Shown here piece after piece: positions 27,870 to 34,744 of a stretch of 64,000 nt of DNA (its first letter is position 1; each line of letters opens with the position of its first letter). The position numbers and the translations under genes are program-made. The notes below the pieces were generated by a model, which was given only the letters and a program-made list of their open reading frames with translations, did not search any database and was not told the origin of the DNA. Source of the stretch: Pseudophaeobacter sp. (lineage in GTDB: Bacteria; Pseudomonadota; Alphaproteobacteria; Rhodobacterales; Rhodobacteraceae); contig JALUXC010000017.1 in assembly GCA_027019165.1 (NCBI GenBank), positions 372,001 to 436,000 on the forward strand, read 5' to 3'.

Positions 27870-28478
27870 ATGGAAACCATCGTTTGCGACTGGAGCAGCA
27901 TTCATAGGCACGGCTCTCTCTGGTATGATCACCTAAAGCTGAGGAAGGCCGCCTTTGTTGACAAACAAGGATGGGATGTTCCCCACACTGCTGAGGCTGA
28001 ATGGGACCAATACGACACCCCGCTAACTCAGTATGTCATCACTCATGACGCCGGGCGCGTCTTGTCCGCGTCTCGCGTGTTCCCATGCAGCTATTCAGGC
28101 CCGAACTTCAGCTACATGATTCGGGATGCGACTTTGGGACGCCTGCCCAATATCCCCCAACACATAATCCCCGTTGCTTGCACCTCTACCAAGTCTTTTG
28201 AGGCAACCCGCTTCACCGTGGACCTGACCTTGGCAAGGCGGCTTCGAACCGATGCCCTGAAGGAGAATGCGATCCGCCTTATGGAGCATTGCGCGGGGAA
28301 GGGGGCAAATCATGTGTTCGCCTTGATGCCCCCTGGTTTTGTGGCCTGGCTGCGCAGAGCTGGCCTGGACGCCCGTGCAGCCGGACCAGTCGTAACCAAC
28401 TCTCAAGGGGAAGCATTCTGTGTGATCGAATGTAGGCGCCCGTTCTTCAAGGGGGCAGACCTCGCCTTGAGCGCTTAA
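27870..28478 (+). CDS. LuxI-family acyl-homoserine-lactone synthase
   Basis: The 202-residue enzyme makes an N-acyl-homoserine lactone from S-adenosylmethionine and an acyl carrier. All canonical residues are present: Arg25, Phe29, Trp35 (LRKAAFVDKQGWDV), Glu44, Asp46, Asp49 (EWDQYDTP), Arg69 (LSASR), Glu111 and Arg114 (FEATRFTVD). The length is normal. GGAGGG precedes the ATG at 27870, and a strong terminator follows the stop. It sits inside the prophage, next to its luxR and upstream of the replication genes. No key residue is lost, so activity is likely; acyl-chain length cannot be read. Confidence 0.92.
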   Translation: METIVCDWSSIHRHGSLWYDHLKLRKAAFVDKQGWDVPHTAEAEWDQYDTPLTQYVITHDAGRVLSASRVFPCSYSGPNFSYMIRDATLGRLPNIPQHIIPVACTSTKSFEATRFTVDLTLARRLRTDALKENAIRLMEHCAGKGANHVFALMPPGFVAWLRRAGLDARAAGPVVTNSQGEAFCVIECRRPFFKGADLALSA

Positions 28479-28505
28479 TCAAGCACTACTCACACACGTT
28501 TCGAG

Positions 28506-28530
28506 GGGCGGACAGGTGTCCGCCCTTTTT
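28506..28530 (+). terminator. Strong terminator after luxI
   Basis: The stem GGGCGGAC/GTCCGCCC with loop AGGT is followed by TTTTT, 28 bases after the luxI stop. It insulates the regulator-luxR-luxI segment from the early genes. Confidence 0.92.
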
Positions 28531-28546
28531 GTATGCGTGAACAGAA

Positions 28547-28582
28547 GTGAGAAAAAATCCCAAATGTGAGAATGAAGCTCAC
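28547..28582. promoter_or_regulatory. GTGAGAA direct repeats and a GTGAG-N7-CTCAC dyad before the early operon
   Basis: GTGAGAA occurs at 28547 and 28566, 19 bases apart. The second copy starts an inverted repeat GTGAG-N7-CTCAC (28566-28582). The 178-base gap between the luxI terminator and the next start must hold the early promoter, so these are candidate binding sites for LuxR, the XRE protein or another regulator. Confidence 0.45.
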
Positions 28583-28676
28583 CAAGGGCATGATGCTGAC
28601 AGGATTTCTATCACTTTGTAAATGTTGGGAAAAAATATCTCTTTTGACGATCACGCCCAATCGGCAGCCTCCGCAT

Positions 28677-28698
28677 AAAGGTTCCACCCTGAACCTTT
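28677..28698. promoter_or_regulatory. Hairpin overlapping the ribosome site of the first early gene
   Basis: AAAGGTTC (28677-28684) and GAACCTTT (28691-28698) form a perfect 8-bp inverted repeat ending just before the GGAGG of the gene at 28709. It could be an operator or an RNA hairpin affecting translation. Confidence 0.45.
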
Positions 28699-28708
28699 GG
28701 AGGCATAC

Positions 28709-29155
28709 ATGAAAACGCCTGACGAAGACCCTGCCTACCGGCGCGATCCGATCCGAAATCACCCGGCGTGGAGCCTGTCCATTCGGACGCTGCCGGGTAC
28801 TGAAGCCATCCTGCAAACCGTGATTGCCGAATGTGGCCTGACCTTTTGGGGACAAGGCGCGTCGATGATCTTTGACCACTTCGCGGATCATCCAGCCGAG
28901 GCCGACCTTGGGGCCCTGAAAGATTGCCCGCCAGAATTGACAGAGCGGTCACTACTGCGCGGCAAGAACGCGTGCCTCGCTTCTCGGGCTTTGCTCACGC
29001 CTCTGTCCCGAAAGGCGCGCCGCTGGCTGAGGGCCGTAGCCAAGAACAATTCCCTTCCTGTTGACCGGGCGGCCTCGCTTGTCCTCTACCGCAACGCCCA
29101 ACAGGGCGCCGATGCGGTCCTTGACCAGTGGAAAGGGGGACAGCATGACCGTTGA
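28709..29155 (+). CDS. Phage early protein, unknown function
   Basis: The 148-residue product has no signal or membrane segment. GGAGG stands before the ATG. The middle contains LTFWGQGASMIFDHFADHPA and the C-terminus is basic and helical (SRKARRWLRAVAKNNSLPVD). It is the first gene of the early/replication operon, overlapping the next gene by 11 bases. I do not recognise a family. Confidence 0.6.
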   Translation: MKTPDEDPAYRRDPIRNHPAWSLSIRTLPGTEAILQTVIAECGLTFWGQGASMIFDHFADHPAEADLGALKDCPPELTERSLLRGKNACLASRALLTPLSRKARRWLRAVAKNNSLPVDRAASLVLYRNAQQGADAVLDQWKGGQHDR

Positions 29156-29450
29156 TCTTTCGACCCTGAAGAACCCCCGCCTTCTGGACTTCCTGCAAGC
29201 CGTCGCGGCGGCGCAGCATAGCCCGCAAACCCCGCTGCGCGCTCTGACCGGATTTGACTCCCTGGAAACCAATATCGCCGTGGCCACGGCCATGCGTCTT
29301 GGAATGCTCAAGAGCGCAGGGGGCGGCCATCTGGCTTTGACGGAAACCGGGCTGGAGTGGGCTTTGGCTCAACTGCTGCCCGGCCGTGCCATTTACATCC
29401 TCAAGGGACGGATGGCGGCGGAAACCTCCAATCAAGAGGTGGCGCAATGA
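29145..29450 (+). CDS. Phage early protein, possible winged helix
   Basis: The 101-residue product overlaps both neighbours, consistent with a coupled operon. The segment AVATAMRLGMLKSAGGGHLA followed by LTETGLEWAL looks like the last helix and wing of a winged-helix DNA-binding domain (about 42-75). No family recognised. AAGGGGG precedes the start. Confidence 0.55.
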   Translation: MTVDLSTLKNPRLLDFLQAVAAAQHSPQTPLRALTGFDSLETNIAVATAMRLGMLKSAGGGHLALTETGLEWALAQLLPGRAIYILKGRMAAETSNQEVAQ

Positions 29451-29809
29451 AGTATCTTGAACCTGAAATCTCTCCCCTCCTGTTGGAACTCCTCGAACAG
29501 GGCGCTGCCAAAAGCCGCAGGCGACTGCCGGGGTATATGCAGCCGTCTGTGCGCCACCATTTCAGCCCCACCAATGTGGAGACGGCCGAGGCCTTTGCCG
29601 ACGCCTGCGCGGTTAACCCCACGGAGTCCCCGATCTTTCTTGAAGCCCTGGCAATCCTGCCCGCAGGTCTCTTTTCGGCCTTGGTGCTGGCCTGCGGCGC
29701 GCGAATGCGGTTCGAGGAAATCGAGAAGTTCCTGGACTGGCCCGCGCGCTCCGCAAAGCTGGCGTTGCATATGGCACTAACAGAAATCCAGCGCCGGGGG
29801 GTGATCTGA
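29447..29809 (+). CDS. Phage early protein, unknown function
   Basis: The 120-residue product starts within the stop of the previous gene (ATGA). It is mostly helical; the C-terminal part WPARSAKLALHMALTEIQRR suggests a helix-turn-helix-like end. No recognised family. A 13-codon reading frame (MQPPDPAPDALFK) directly follows and may be translated, but I do not list it as a gene. Confidence 0.5.
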   Translation: MKYLEPEISPLLLELLEQGAAKSRRRLPGYMQPSVRHHFSPTNVETAEAFADACAVNPTESPIFLEALAILPAGLFSALVLACGARMRFEEIEKFLDWPARSAKLALHMALTEIQRRGVI

Positions 29810-29849
29810 TGCAGCCTCCAGACCCCGCGCCGGATGCGCTGTTCAAGTG

Positions 29850-30104
29850 ATGCCGGGACCCTGCAAGTGCTGCGGCGATAGCTGCGCGCCTTTTGGCTAT
29901 CGCCGCCGGGGATGGATGGCGGATCTGCCCCCGGACAAACGCACCATGATCTTTGTTTGCGGCGCCCCGGCCTGCCTCGCGCTGGCAGAGGACTGGAAGC
30001 GAAAGGCGGACGCCGAACTGGCGTTCCCCGGCGGCCCAAAAGAACCGAAATCACCAACCCGCAGACCGGCCAAACCCAGCCCGGCGCAAGGGTCTTTGTT
30101 CTGA
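29850..30104 (+). CDS. Small Cys-rich, possibly zinc-binding phage protein
   Basis: The 84-residue product has CKCCGDSC near the N-terminus and VCGAPAC near residue 35, giving a potential zinc site. The C-terminal tail is rich in Pro, Lys and Ser. It is in the early operon between small genes and the HD phosphohydrolase gene. The motif suggests nucleic-acid or protein binding, but no family is recognised. A GTG one codon earlier is also possible. Confidence 0.5.
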   Translation: MPGPCKCCGDSCAPFGYRRRGWMADLPPDKRTMIFVCGAPACLALAEDWKRKADAELAFPGGPKEPKSPTRRPAKPSPAQGSLF

Positions 30105-30139
30105 ACCCCACTCAAACGCCTGAATAGATGGAGGCAAAA

Positions 30140-30754
30140 ATGGACCCTCGTTTCAACGGCATCGTCTGGACCGGCTCGCACCTTCTGGACGTGCGCGATC
30201 CGAATCCTGACCTGATCAAGACGCGGGATATTGCGCGCGGTCTGTCGCGAAAGAACCGTTTCGGCGGTCACACGCGCGACGATCTGCCAGCCTATCCCAT
30301 CACCTGGCATTCCCTGTTTTGCGAGGCGGTGGCCGATCAAATGGGGCTGCCCCTCTGGGTGCGGTTTCAGGCCCTATTGCACGATGCCCCGGAATACATC
30401 CTGTCCGACATTATCACCCCCGTGAAAGCCTTGCTGGCGGGGTATCACCCGCTTGAATCCGGGCTGTGGCGGGCGATTGCGCAGCGCTTCCAGCTCCCGG
30501 CCGAGTTCCACCCGGCCATCCATGAGATCGACGCTCTGGCACTTGAGGCCGAACGCTTCTTTCTGGTCACGCCAAATGCCTGGCACCCCAAACCGGAAAT
30601 CCCGGCAGAATGGGCGGTGATGGCGCAAAGGTGGTTTGAATTCGCCCTGTCGCGCCAAGGCTCAAAGCCGCAGTTTTCCGCCGGTCTTTTTGTGTCCCGC
30701 GTCCGCGCTTTGGAGGAGGCCATGGCCGATGGGGGGAACGATGCAGAAATCTGA
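30140..30754 (+). CDS. HD-domain phosphohydrolase (YfbR/nucleotidase-like)
   Basis: The 204-residue product has the HD metal site: His57 (TWHSLF), His79-Asp80 (LLHDAPEYILSD) and a later Asp near 131 (IHEIDALALEAE). The GLSRKNRFGGHTR segment is typical of YfbR-like phage enzymes. Such proteins dephosphorylate deoxynucleotides and adjust nucleotide pools during phage replication. GGAGG precedes the ATG at 30140. The 3' end overlaps the primase gene by 14 bases. Confidence 0.78.
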   Translation: MDPRFNGIVWTGSHLLDVRDPNPDLIKTRDIARGLSRKNRFGGHTRDDLPAYPITWHSLFCEAVADQMGLPLWVRFQALLHDAPEYILSDIITPVKALLAGYHPLESGLWRAIAQRFQLPAEFHPAIHEIDALALEAERFFLVTPNAWHPKPEIPAEWAVMAQRWFEFALSRQGSKPQFSAGLFVSRVRALEEAMADGGNDAEI

Positions 30755-31883
30755 TCGCATCAAGGCCGAGGTCTCGCTGCGGGCGATTGCCGATGCGGCC
30801 GGGACAGTCTGGGACCTGAAGAAATCCCGCCCGGCCAAAGGGGATTGGTGGGGGTCTTGCCCCCTCCATGGGGAGGCCACGGCCTCTTTCCATGTGGTGG
30901 AACCGGCTGGAACGGGCGGCGTCTTCAAATGCTTTGGCTGCCACAAGGGCGGATCCGTGATTGACTTCACGATGGAGCATCTGGGCCTTGATTTTGTTGA
31001 GGCTATGCGCCGCCTGGCAGATGATGCAGGCATATCGGGTGAGATTTCCGAGGAGCGCCAGCGCGACCTCGAGCGCCAGCGCCAGAAGGCAAAAGACAAG
31101 GCAGAACGGGAGGCGCAGCGCCAGGCCGAAACCGGCCACCGGATCGCCTTGCAGATCTGGCGGCGGGCCTCCACTCGCAGGCGACCTTATACGGGCAGCG
31201 CCAAGGATGTGGTGACCAGTGTCTTGCCGCGCTACCTCAAGGCGCGCGGTGTCCGCTTGGCGGCCATTGGTGGCATTCCTGGAACGCTGCGCATCGCGCC
31301 CATGCTGGATCACCGGGAAAACGGCGGCGCCGTGGTGCATTCCGGCCCGGCCATGGTCGCGGCCATTGGTCGGGGCAAGCTGCTTGGTGTGCATCGCACA
31401 TGGATCACGGCCAAGGGTCGCGCCAGCCACAGCGACGGGCGCAAGATCGCGAAACAGTGGATCGGCCGCACCGGCGCGCTGATGGGCCAGCCTTGTGTCC
31501 TGACTGCGCCGTCTCCCTCTGTTGTGGTTGGGGAAGGGATCGAAACCACCCTTGCGGCCTATTCCTCGCTTGTCTCCGCTGGCCAGGTGCAATGGTCGGC
31601 CGAGGCTGCCTTGTCCCGTGGCGCCATCACTGGGCCGAGCCAGTACGCGGGCCAGCTATGGACCCCGCGCCCCGGTGTGGAGGAGGTGCTGATCCTCGGG
31701 GAAGGCTCCAGCAAACACCCGGCCGAGGCCCGCCAGCTTTATGAGGGCGCGGCCGCCCGGCTGCGAGCCATGGGGCTGCGGGTCCGCCTGACGGTCCCGC
31801 ATGGCCGCTGGGATCTGGATCTTGATTTTGCGGACGTGGCGCTGATGGAAATTCTGAAAGGAGTAGTCCATGGGCATGATTGA
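30741..31883 (+). CDS. Phage DNA primase with CHC2 zinc finger and Toprim domain
   Basis: The 380-residue product has a DnaG-type zinc-binding domain at about 25-70 (WWGSCPLHGEATASFHV ... FKCFGCHKGG: Cys, His, Cys, Cys). A charged helical linker (SEERQRDLERQRQKAKDK) follows, then a Toprim-like catalytic part with VVGEGIETTLAAYS near 255. It synthesises primers for phage DNA replication. The gene overlaps the helicase-primase gene by 14 bases, so both act together. Confidence 0.87.
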   Translation: MQKSDRIKAEVSLRAIADAAGTVWDLKKSRPAKGDWWGSCPLHGEATASFHVVEPAGTGGVFKCFGCHKGGSVIDFTMEHLGLDFVEAMRRLADDAGISGEISEERQRDLERQRQKAKDKAEREAQRQAETGHRIALQIWRRASTRRRPYTGSAKDVVTSVLPRYLKARGVRLAAIGGIPGTLRIAPMLDHRENGGAVVHSGPAMVAAIGRGKLLGVHRTWITAKGRASHSDGRKIAKQWIGRTGALMGQPCVLTAPSPSVVVGEGIETTLAAYSSLVSAGQVQWSAEAALSRGAITGPSQYAGQLWTPRPGVEEVLILGEGSSKHPAEARQLYEGAAARLRAMGLRVRLTVPHGRWDLDLDFADVALMEILKGVVHGHD

Positions 31884-33582
31884 CCAATTGGAAGGCAAGT
31901 ATGGCGAGGCCAAAGCGCGCAAGGATTTCAGCCTCTCGACGCAGGAACGCGCCTATCTGGAATTGAACGATCGGGGCAACGCCCGGCGCATTCTGGCGGC
32001 CTATGGCGAGGATCTGCTCTTCGTCCTGGGTAAAGGCTGGGGTGTCTGGAATGGGAACTGCTATTCCTTCCAGTCGGGCATCCTGCGCGCGGCCGAGATT
32101 GCCGCTCGCCTGCCGGATCTGGTGGCTGAAGAGATCAAGGCCGTGGCTATGCAGCAATTCTCCGAACTGGAGGTGGCCCGCTTCCGCCAGCGCGAGGCGG
32201 ATAAGGCGAAAGACCCGCGCCGTTTTGTCACCGAAGAGGAAGCCGCTGAGGCCATGCGCCAGGATCGCATCAAGGCCCTGTGCAAACACCAGACCACCGT
32301 TGGCAACGTGGACAAGCAAGGCAAGGCGCTCAAGGCCTGCGAATGGCAGGTCAGCGCGGAAATCCACCAGTTGGATGCGGACCCCTGGCTCCTGGTCGTG
32401 AAGAATGGCGCGGTGGATCTGAAGCGGGTCAAGGACGCCAAGCCCCCGAGGAAACGCAAGGGCAGCAATGCGCCGGATCTGGCGGCCTGGCGGCGGGACT
32501 GGCTGGTGCCGATTGACCGCACCCCGCGCCCCACCAAATGCGCCGGAACGCCCTTTGTCCCCGGCGCGACCTGCCCAGAATGGGACCAGTTCATGGCCCT
32601 CATCGTGCCGGACCCGGACATTCGCCATTGCCTGCAACGTGCCCTTGGGGCGCTGGTCTTTGGCCAGAACCCGGCCCAGGTGGCCATCCTGATCCGGGGT
32701 GCGGGCGGCAATGGGAAATCCACCCTCACCAAGATCCTGGGCGAAGTGCTGGGCAACTTTGGCGGCTATGCGGCCCCGGCCAAGGTGGAGCTGTTCCTGC
32801 AAACCCAGAACCAGAACCCAGGTCAGGCCACGCCAGAGGAGGTCGATTTGCCCGGCGCGCGGGTGATCCTAGCCTCTGAACCGGCCGTCACAGACGTGTT
32901 CAGCGCCAAAAAGATCAAGTCTCTGACAGGCGGCGATCTGCGCCCGGCGCGGGCACTCGGGATGCCGCAATTTGTCTACCGCCCAACCGGCATTCCGGTG
33001 ATTTCCTTCAACCGGACGCCAAAGATCAAGGATGAGGATTACGGCACCCGCCGCCGTCTTGTCTTCTTCCCGCTGGAGGTCAACTTGCGGGAACTGCCCC
33101 CAGACCAGCGCCGCAGTGAGCTGGAGGTAGACGCCGCCCTGCGGGCCGAGCTGCCGGGCATTCTGAACTGGCTTCTGGATGGCTTCCGGGACTTCTTTGC
33201 CCGCCTGGAAAAGGGCGTGGGCGTGCCTCCCGGCATTGACCCGCCTCAGGCCATGCTGACCCTCAAGGACCGGATCATGGAAGCGGCGGACCCGGTGGGC
33301 ACCTTCCTGCGCGAATGCGCCGATATTGAGCCGGACACGCGCACCCGCACAGCCGATTTCTTCCGGGCCTTCAAGGCCTGGGCCAAGGACAACGGCGCGC
33401 GCGTCTTCTCGGATTCTGCGCTGCGGGACAACCTCTCGGAAAAGGGGTTCGAGCGTGGCAAAACCAATGGGCTGATGGTGTTCCGGGGCTTCAAGCTGAA
33501 GGATGACCCACTGGTCCAGAAGTACCTTGAGACGTCAAAACCGCCAGCCGATGGCGGGGGGAATCCAGATGATTTTGCCTGA
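31870..33582 (+). CDS. D5-type phage helicase-primase (SF3 ATPase)
   Basis: The 570-residue product has the SF3-type ATPase core with Walker A RGAGGNGKSTLTKIL near residue 277 and Walker B region VILASEPAV. A following Arg-rich stretch GTRRRLVFFPLEV near 395 and the winged-helix part near the C-terminus (FFRAFKAWAKDNGARVFSDS) are typical of D5/NrS-1-like phage and plasmid replicative helicases. The N-terminal D5_N-like domain is at about 100-220. It unwinds the origin; the repeat field directly downstream is a candidate origin. Confidence 0.88.
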   Translation: MGMIDQLEGKYGEAKARKDFSLSTQERAYLELNDRGNARRILAAYGEDLLFVLGKGWGVWNGNCYSFQSGILRAAEIAARLPDLVAEEIKAVAMQQFSELEVARFRQREADKAKDPRRFVTEEEAAEAMRQDRIKALCKHQTTVGNVDKQGKALKACEWQVSAEIHQLDADPWLLVVKNGAVDLKRVKDAKPPRKRKGSNAPDLAAWRRDWLVPIDRTPRPTKCAGTPFVPGATCPEWDQFMALIVPDPDIRHCLQRALGALVFGQNPAQVAILIRGAGGNGKSTLTKILGEVLGNFGGYAAPAKVELFLQTQNQNPGQATPEEVDLPGARVILASEPAVTDVFSAKKIKSLTGGDLRPARALGMPQFVYRPTGIPVISFNRTPKIKDEDYGTRRRLVFFPLEVNLRELPPDQRRSELEVDAALRAELPGILNWLLDGFRDFFARLEKGVGVPPGIDPPQAMLTLKDRIMEAADPVGTFLRECADIEPDTRTRTADFFRAFKAWAKDNGARVFSDSALRDNLSEKGFERGKTNGLMVFRGFKLKDDPLVQKYLETSKPPADGGGNPDDFA

Positions 33583-33620
33583 GGCCTCATCTCTGCCCTG
33601 CACCCCGCACCCCTGTTTCA

Positions 33621-33920
33621 CCTCCCTAATGCAGGGAAAATCAGGGAGGCCCAGGGAGGCTTTAAGCGGACAGACCGCAAGCGGTCTGACTGAGAATGTT
33701 TGGGGTTTGGCGATTTCAGGGAGGCTTAGGGAGGCTGTAGGGAGGATTTTGCCGTTGTTCAGGGAGGGCGAAAAGTCGCAAATCGTATTTCTATCAGTAC
33801 CTTACAGGTAACCCCTGTTAAATAGGGAGTTTAGGGAGGGGTATATAGAGGTAAGGCAAAGAAAACCCCAAAAATCGCGTTTTTCATAAGGGCCTATAGG
33901 AGGGTACTCCCTAACCTCCC
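33621..33920. repeat. GGGAGG repeat field downstream of the helicase gene: candidate replication origin
   Basis: GGGAGG occurs at 33644, 33654, 33719, 33729, 33740, 33762 and 33834, and as CCTCCC at 33621 and 33915. Several copies are embedded in CAGGGAGGCT-like units 10 or 11 bases apart. A perfect inverted repeat CAGACCGC-AA-GCGGTCTG (33671-33688) lies between clusters, and AT-rich DNA follows (33780-33900). There is no gene in 33583-33952. The pattern resembles iterons beside a replication gene. Confidence 0.6.
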
Positions 33921-33952
33921 TTGGCTTGCGAAAGAGGAAAGGAACCGAGGCT

Positions 33953-34480
33953 ATGAGCAAGTACACTAATCCAACCGACATGACGAACTTTGAGGCCGCG
34001 ACCATCCGGGACGGTCACCAGGTGAATGTTGTCTACCGGCGCCGTGGTCCTGCGATCCTGACCCGGCTGTCCCCCGCCGCCCGCCACGCCGTGGAGACCT
34101 ACACCGCCACGGCCGAGGCGGTTCTATCCGGTGGCGCCAGTTCTCCCCGCGATAGCCTGACCCGATCCGCCAGAACCTCAGGCGGCCCCGCCAGCGAGGG
34201 CAGGCAGGCGGGATTTGTGGACCAGGTGGCCTTCCTGCGACGGATGGAGGCAGCCGTGGGGCATGATCCGATCATCCTGCGCGAAAAGCCCCGCGTTGTA
34301 GCCGATCCGCTGGACCTATGGCGCCGGGTTTGCCTGGGCGATATGTCGATGAAAGAATATATTACCTGCAAGGGCATCGCGCTGTCTGAAAAGCGTATGA
34401 AGGCCTTGCAGGAAGCATTTCTGGCGGCTGGTAACCGAGTGGCGGATGCAATCGGCGCAACAAAATCACCTCCTGGTTGA
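33953..34480 (+). CDS. Phage protein of unknown function after the repeat field
   Basis: The 175-residue product has an N-terminal part with IRDGHQVNVVYRRRGPAILT and a flexible Ser/Gly-rich middle. The C-terminal helical segment (MSMKEYITCKGIALSEKRMK) could be a helix-turn-helix. The start at 33953 has GAGG close upstream. It is the last plus-strand gene before the antisense ATPase. Not recognised; by position it could control late genes. Confidence 0.55.
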   Translation: MSKYTNPTDMTNFEAATIRDGHQVNVVYRRRGPAILTRLSPAARHAVETYTATAEAVLSGGASSPRDSLTRSARTSGGPASEGRQAGFVDQVAFLRRMEAAVGHDPIILREKPRVVADPLDLWRRVCLGDMSMKEYITCKGIALSEKRMKALQEAFLAAGNRVADAIGATKSPPG

Positions 34481-34639
34481 TTTTTGTCTTGACTTTCAGA
34501 ATTCGAATCCGTTCTCTTTTCATACGCTGGAGTAGTCGGTTAAAAATGCGGCGGCGCATACCATCGACGTGTAATCATTTGGACTGGATGCGTTCCGTTA
34601 CTTCCTTCCTATTTAGTCAAAAAAGCGCAAGCGAGTAGG

Positions 34640-34659
34640 GGGCCTTGTTTTCAAGGCCC
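34640..34659. other. Perfect 8-bp hairpin between convergent genes
   Basis: GGGCCTTG-TTTT-CAAGGCCC stands between the gene ending at 34480 and the minus-strand gene ending at 34745. No T-run follows on either strand, but the place fits a shared transcription stop. No gene is seen in 34481-34744. Confidence 0.5.
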
Positions 34660-34744
34660 GGCCAAATCAATCCAGAGCGCTAGCAGAAATACATGTCTGT
34701 GGCACGAATTCTGAAACAGATTTCATCTGTCATTGAGGCGGAAA

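Noticed and set aside
33621-33920. CRISPR array interpretation of the repeat field
   Set aside because: The repeats are only 6-10 bases, spacing is irregular or too short, and there are no cas genes.
34490-34520. TTCGAATCC in 34500-34510 as part of a tRNA
   Set aside because: No matching acceptor, D or anticodon arms surround it.
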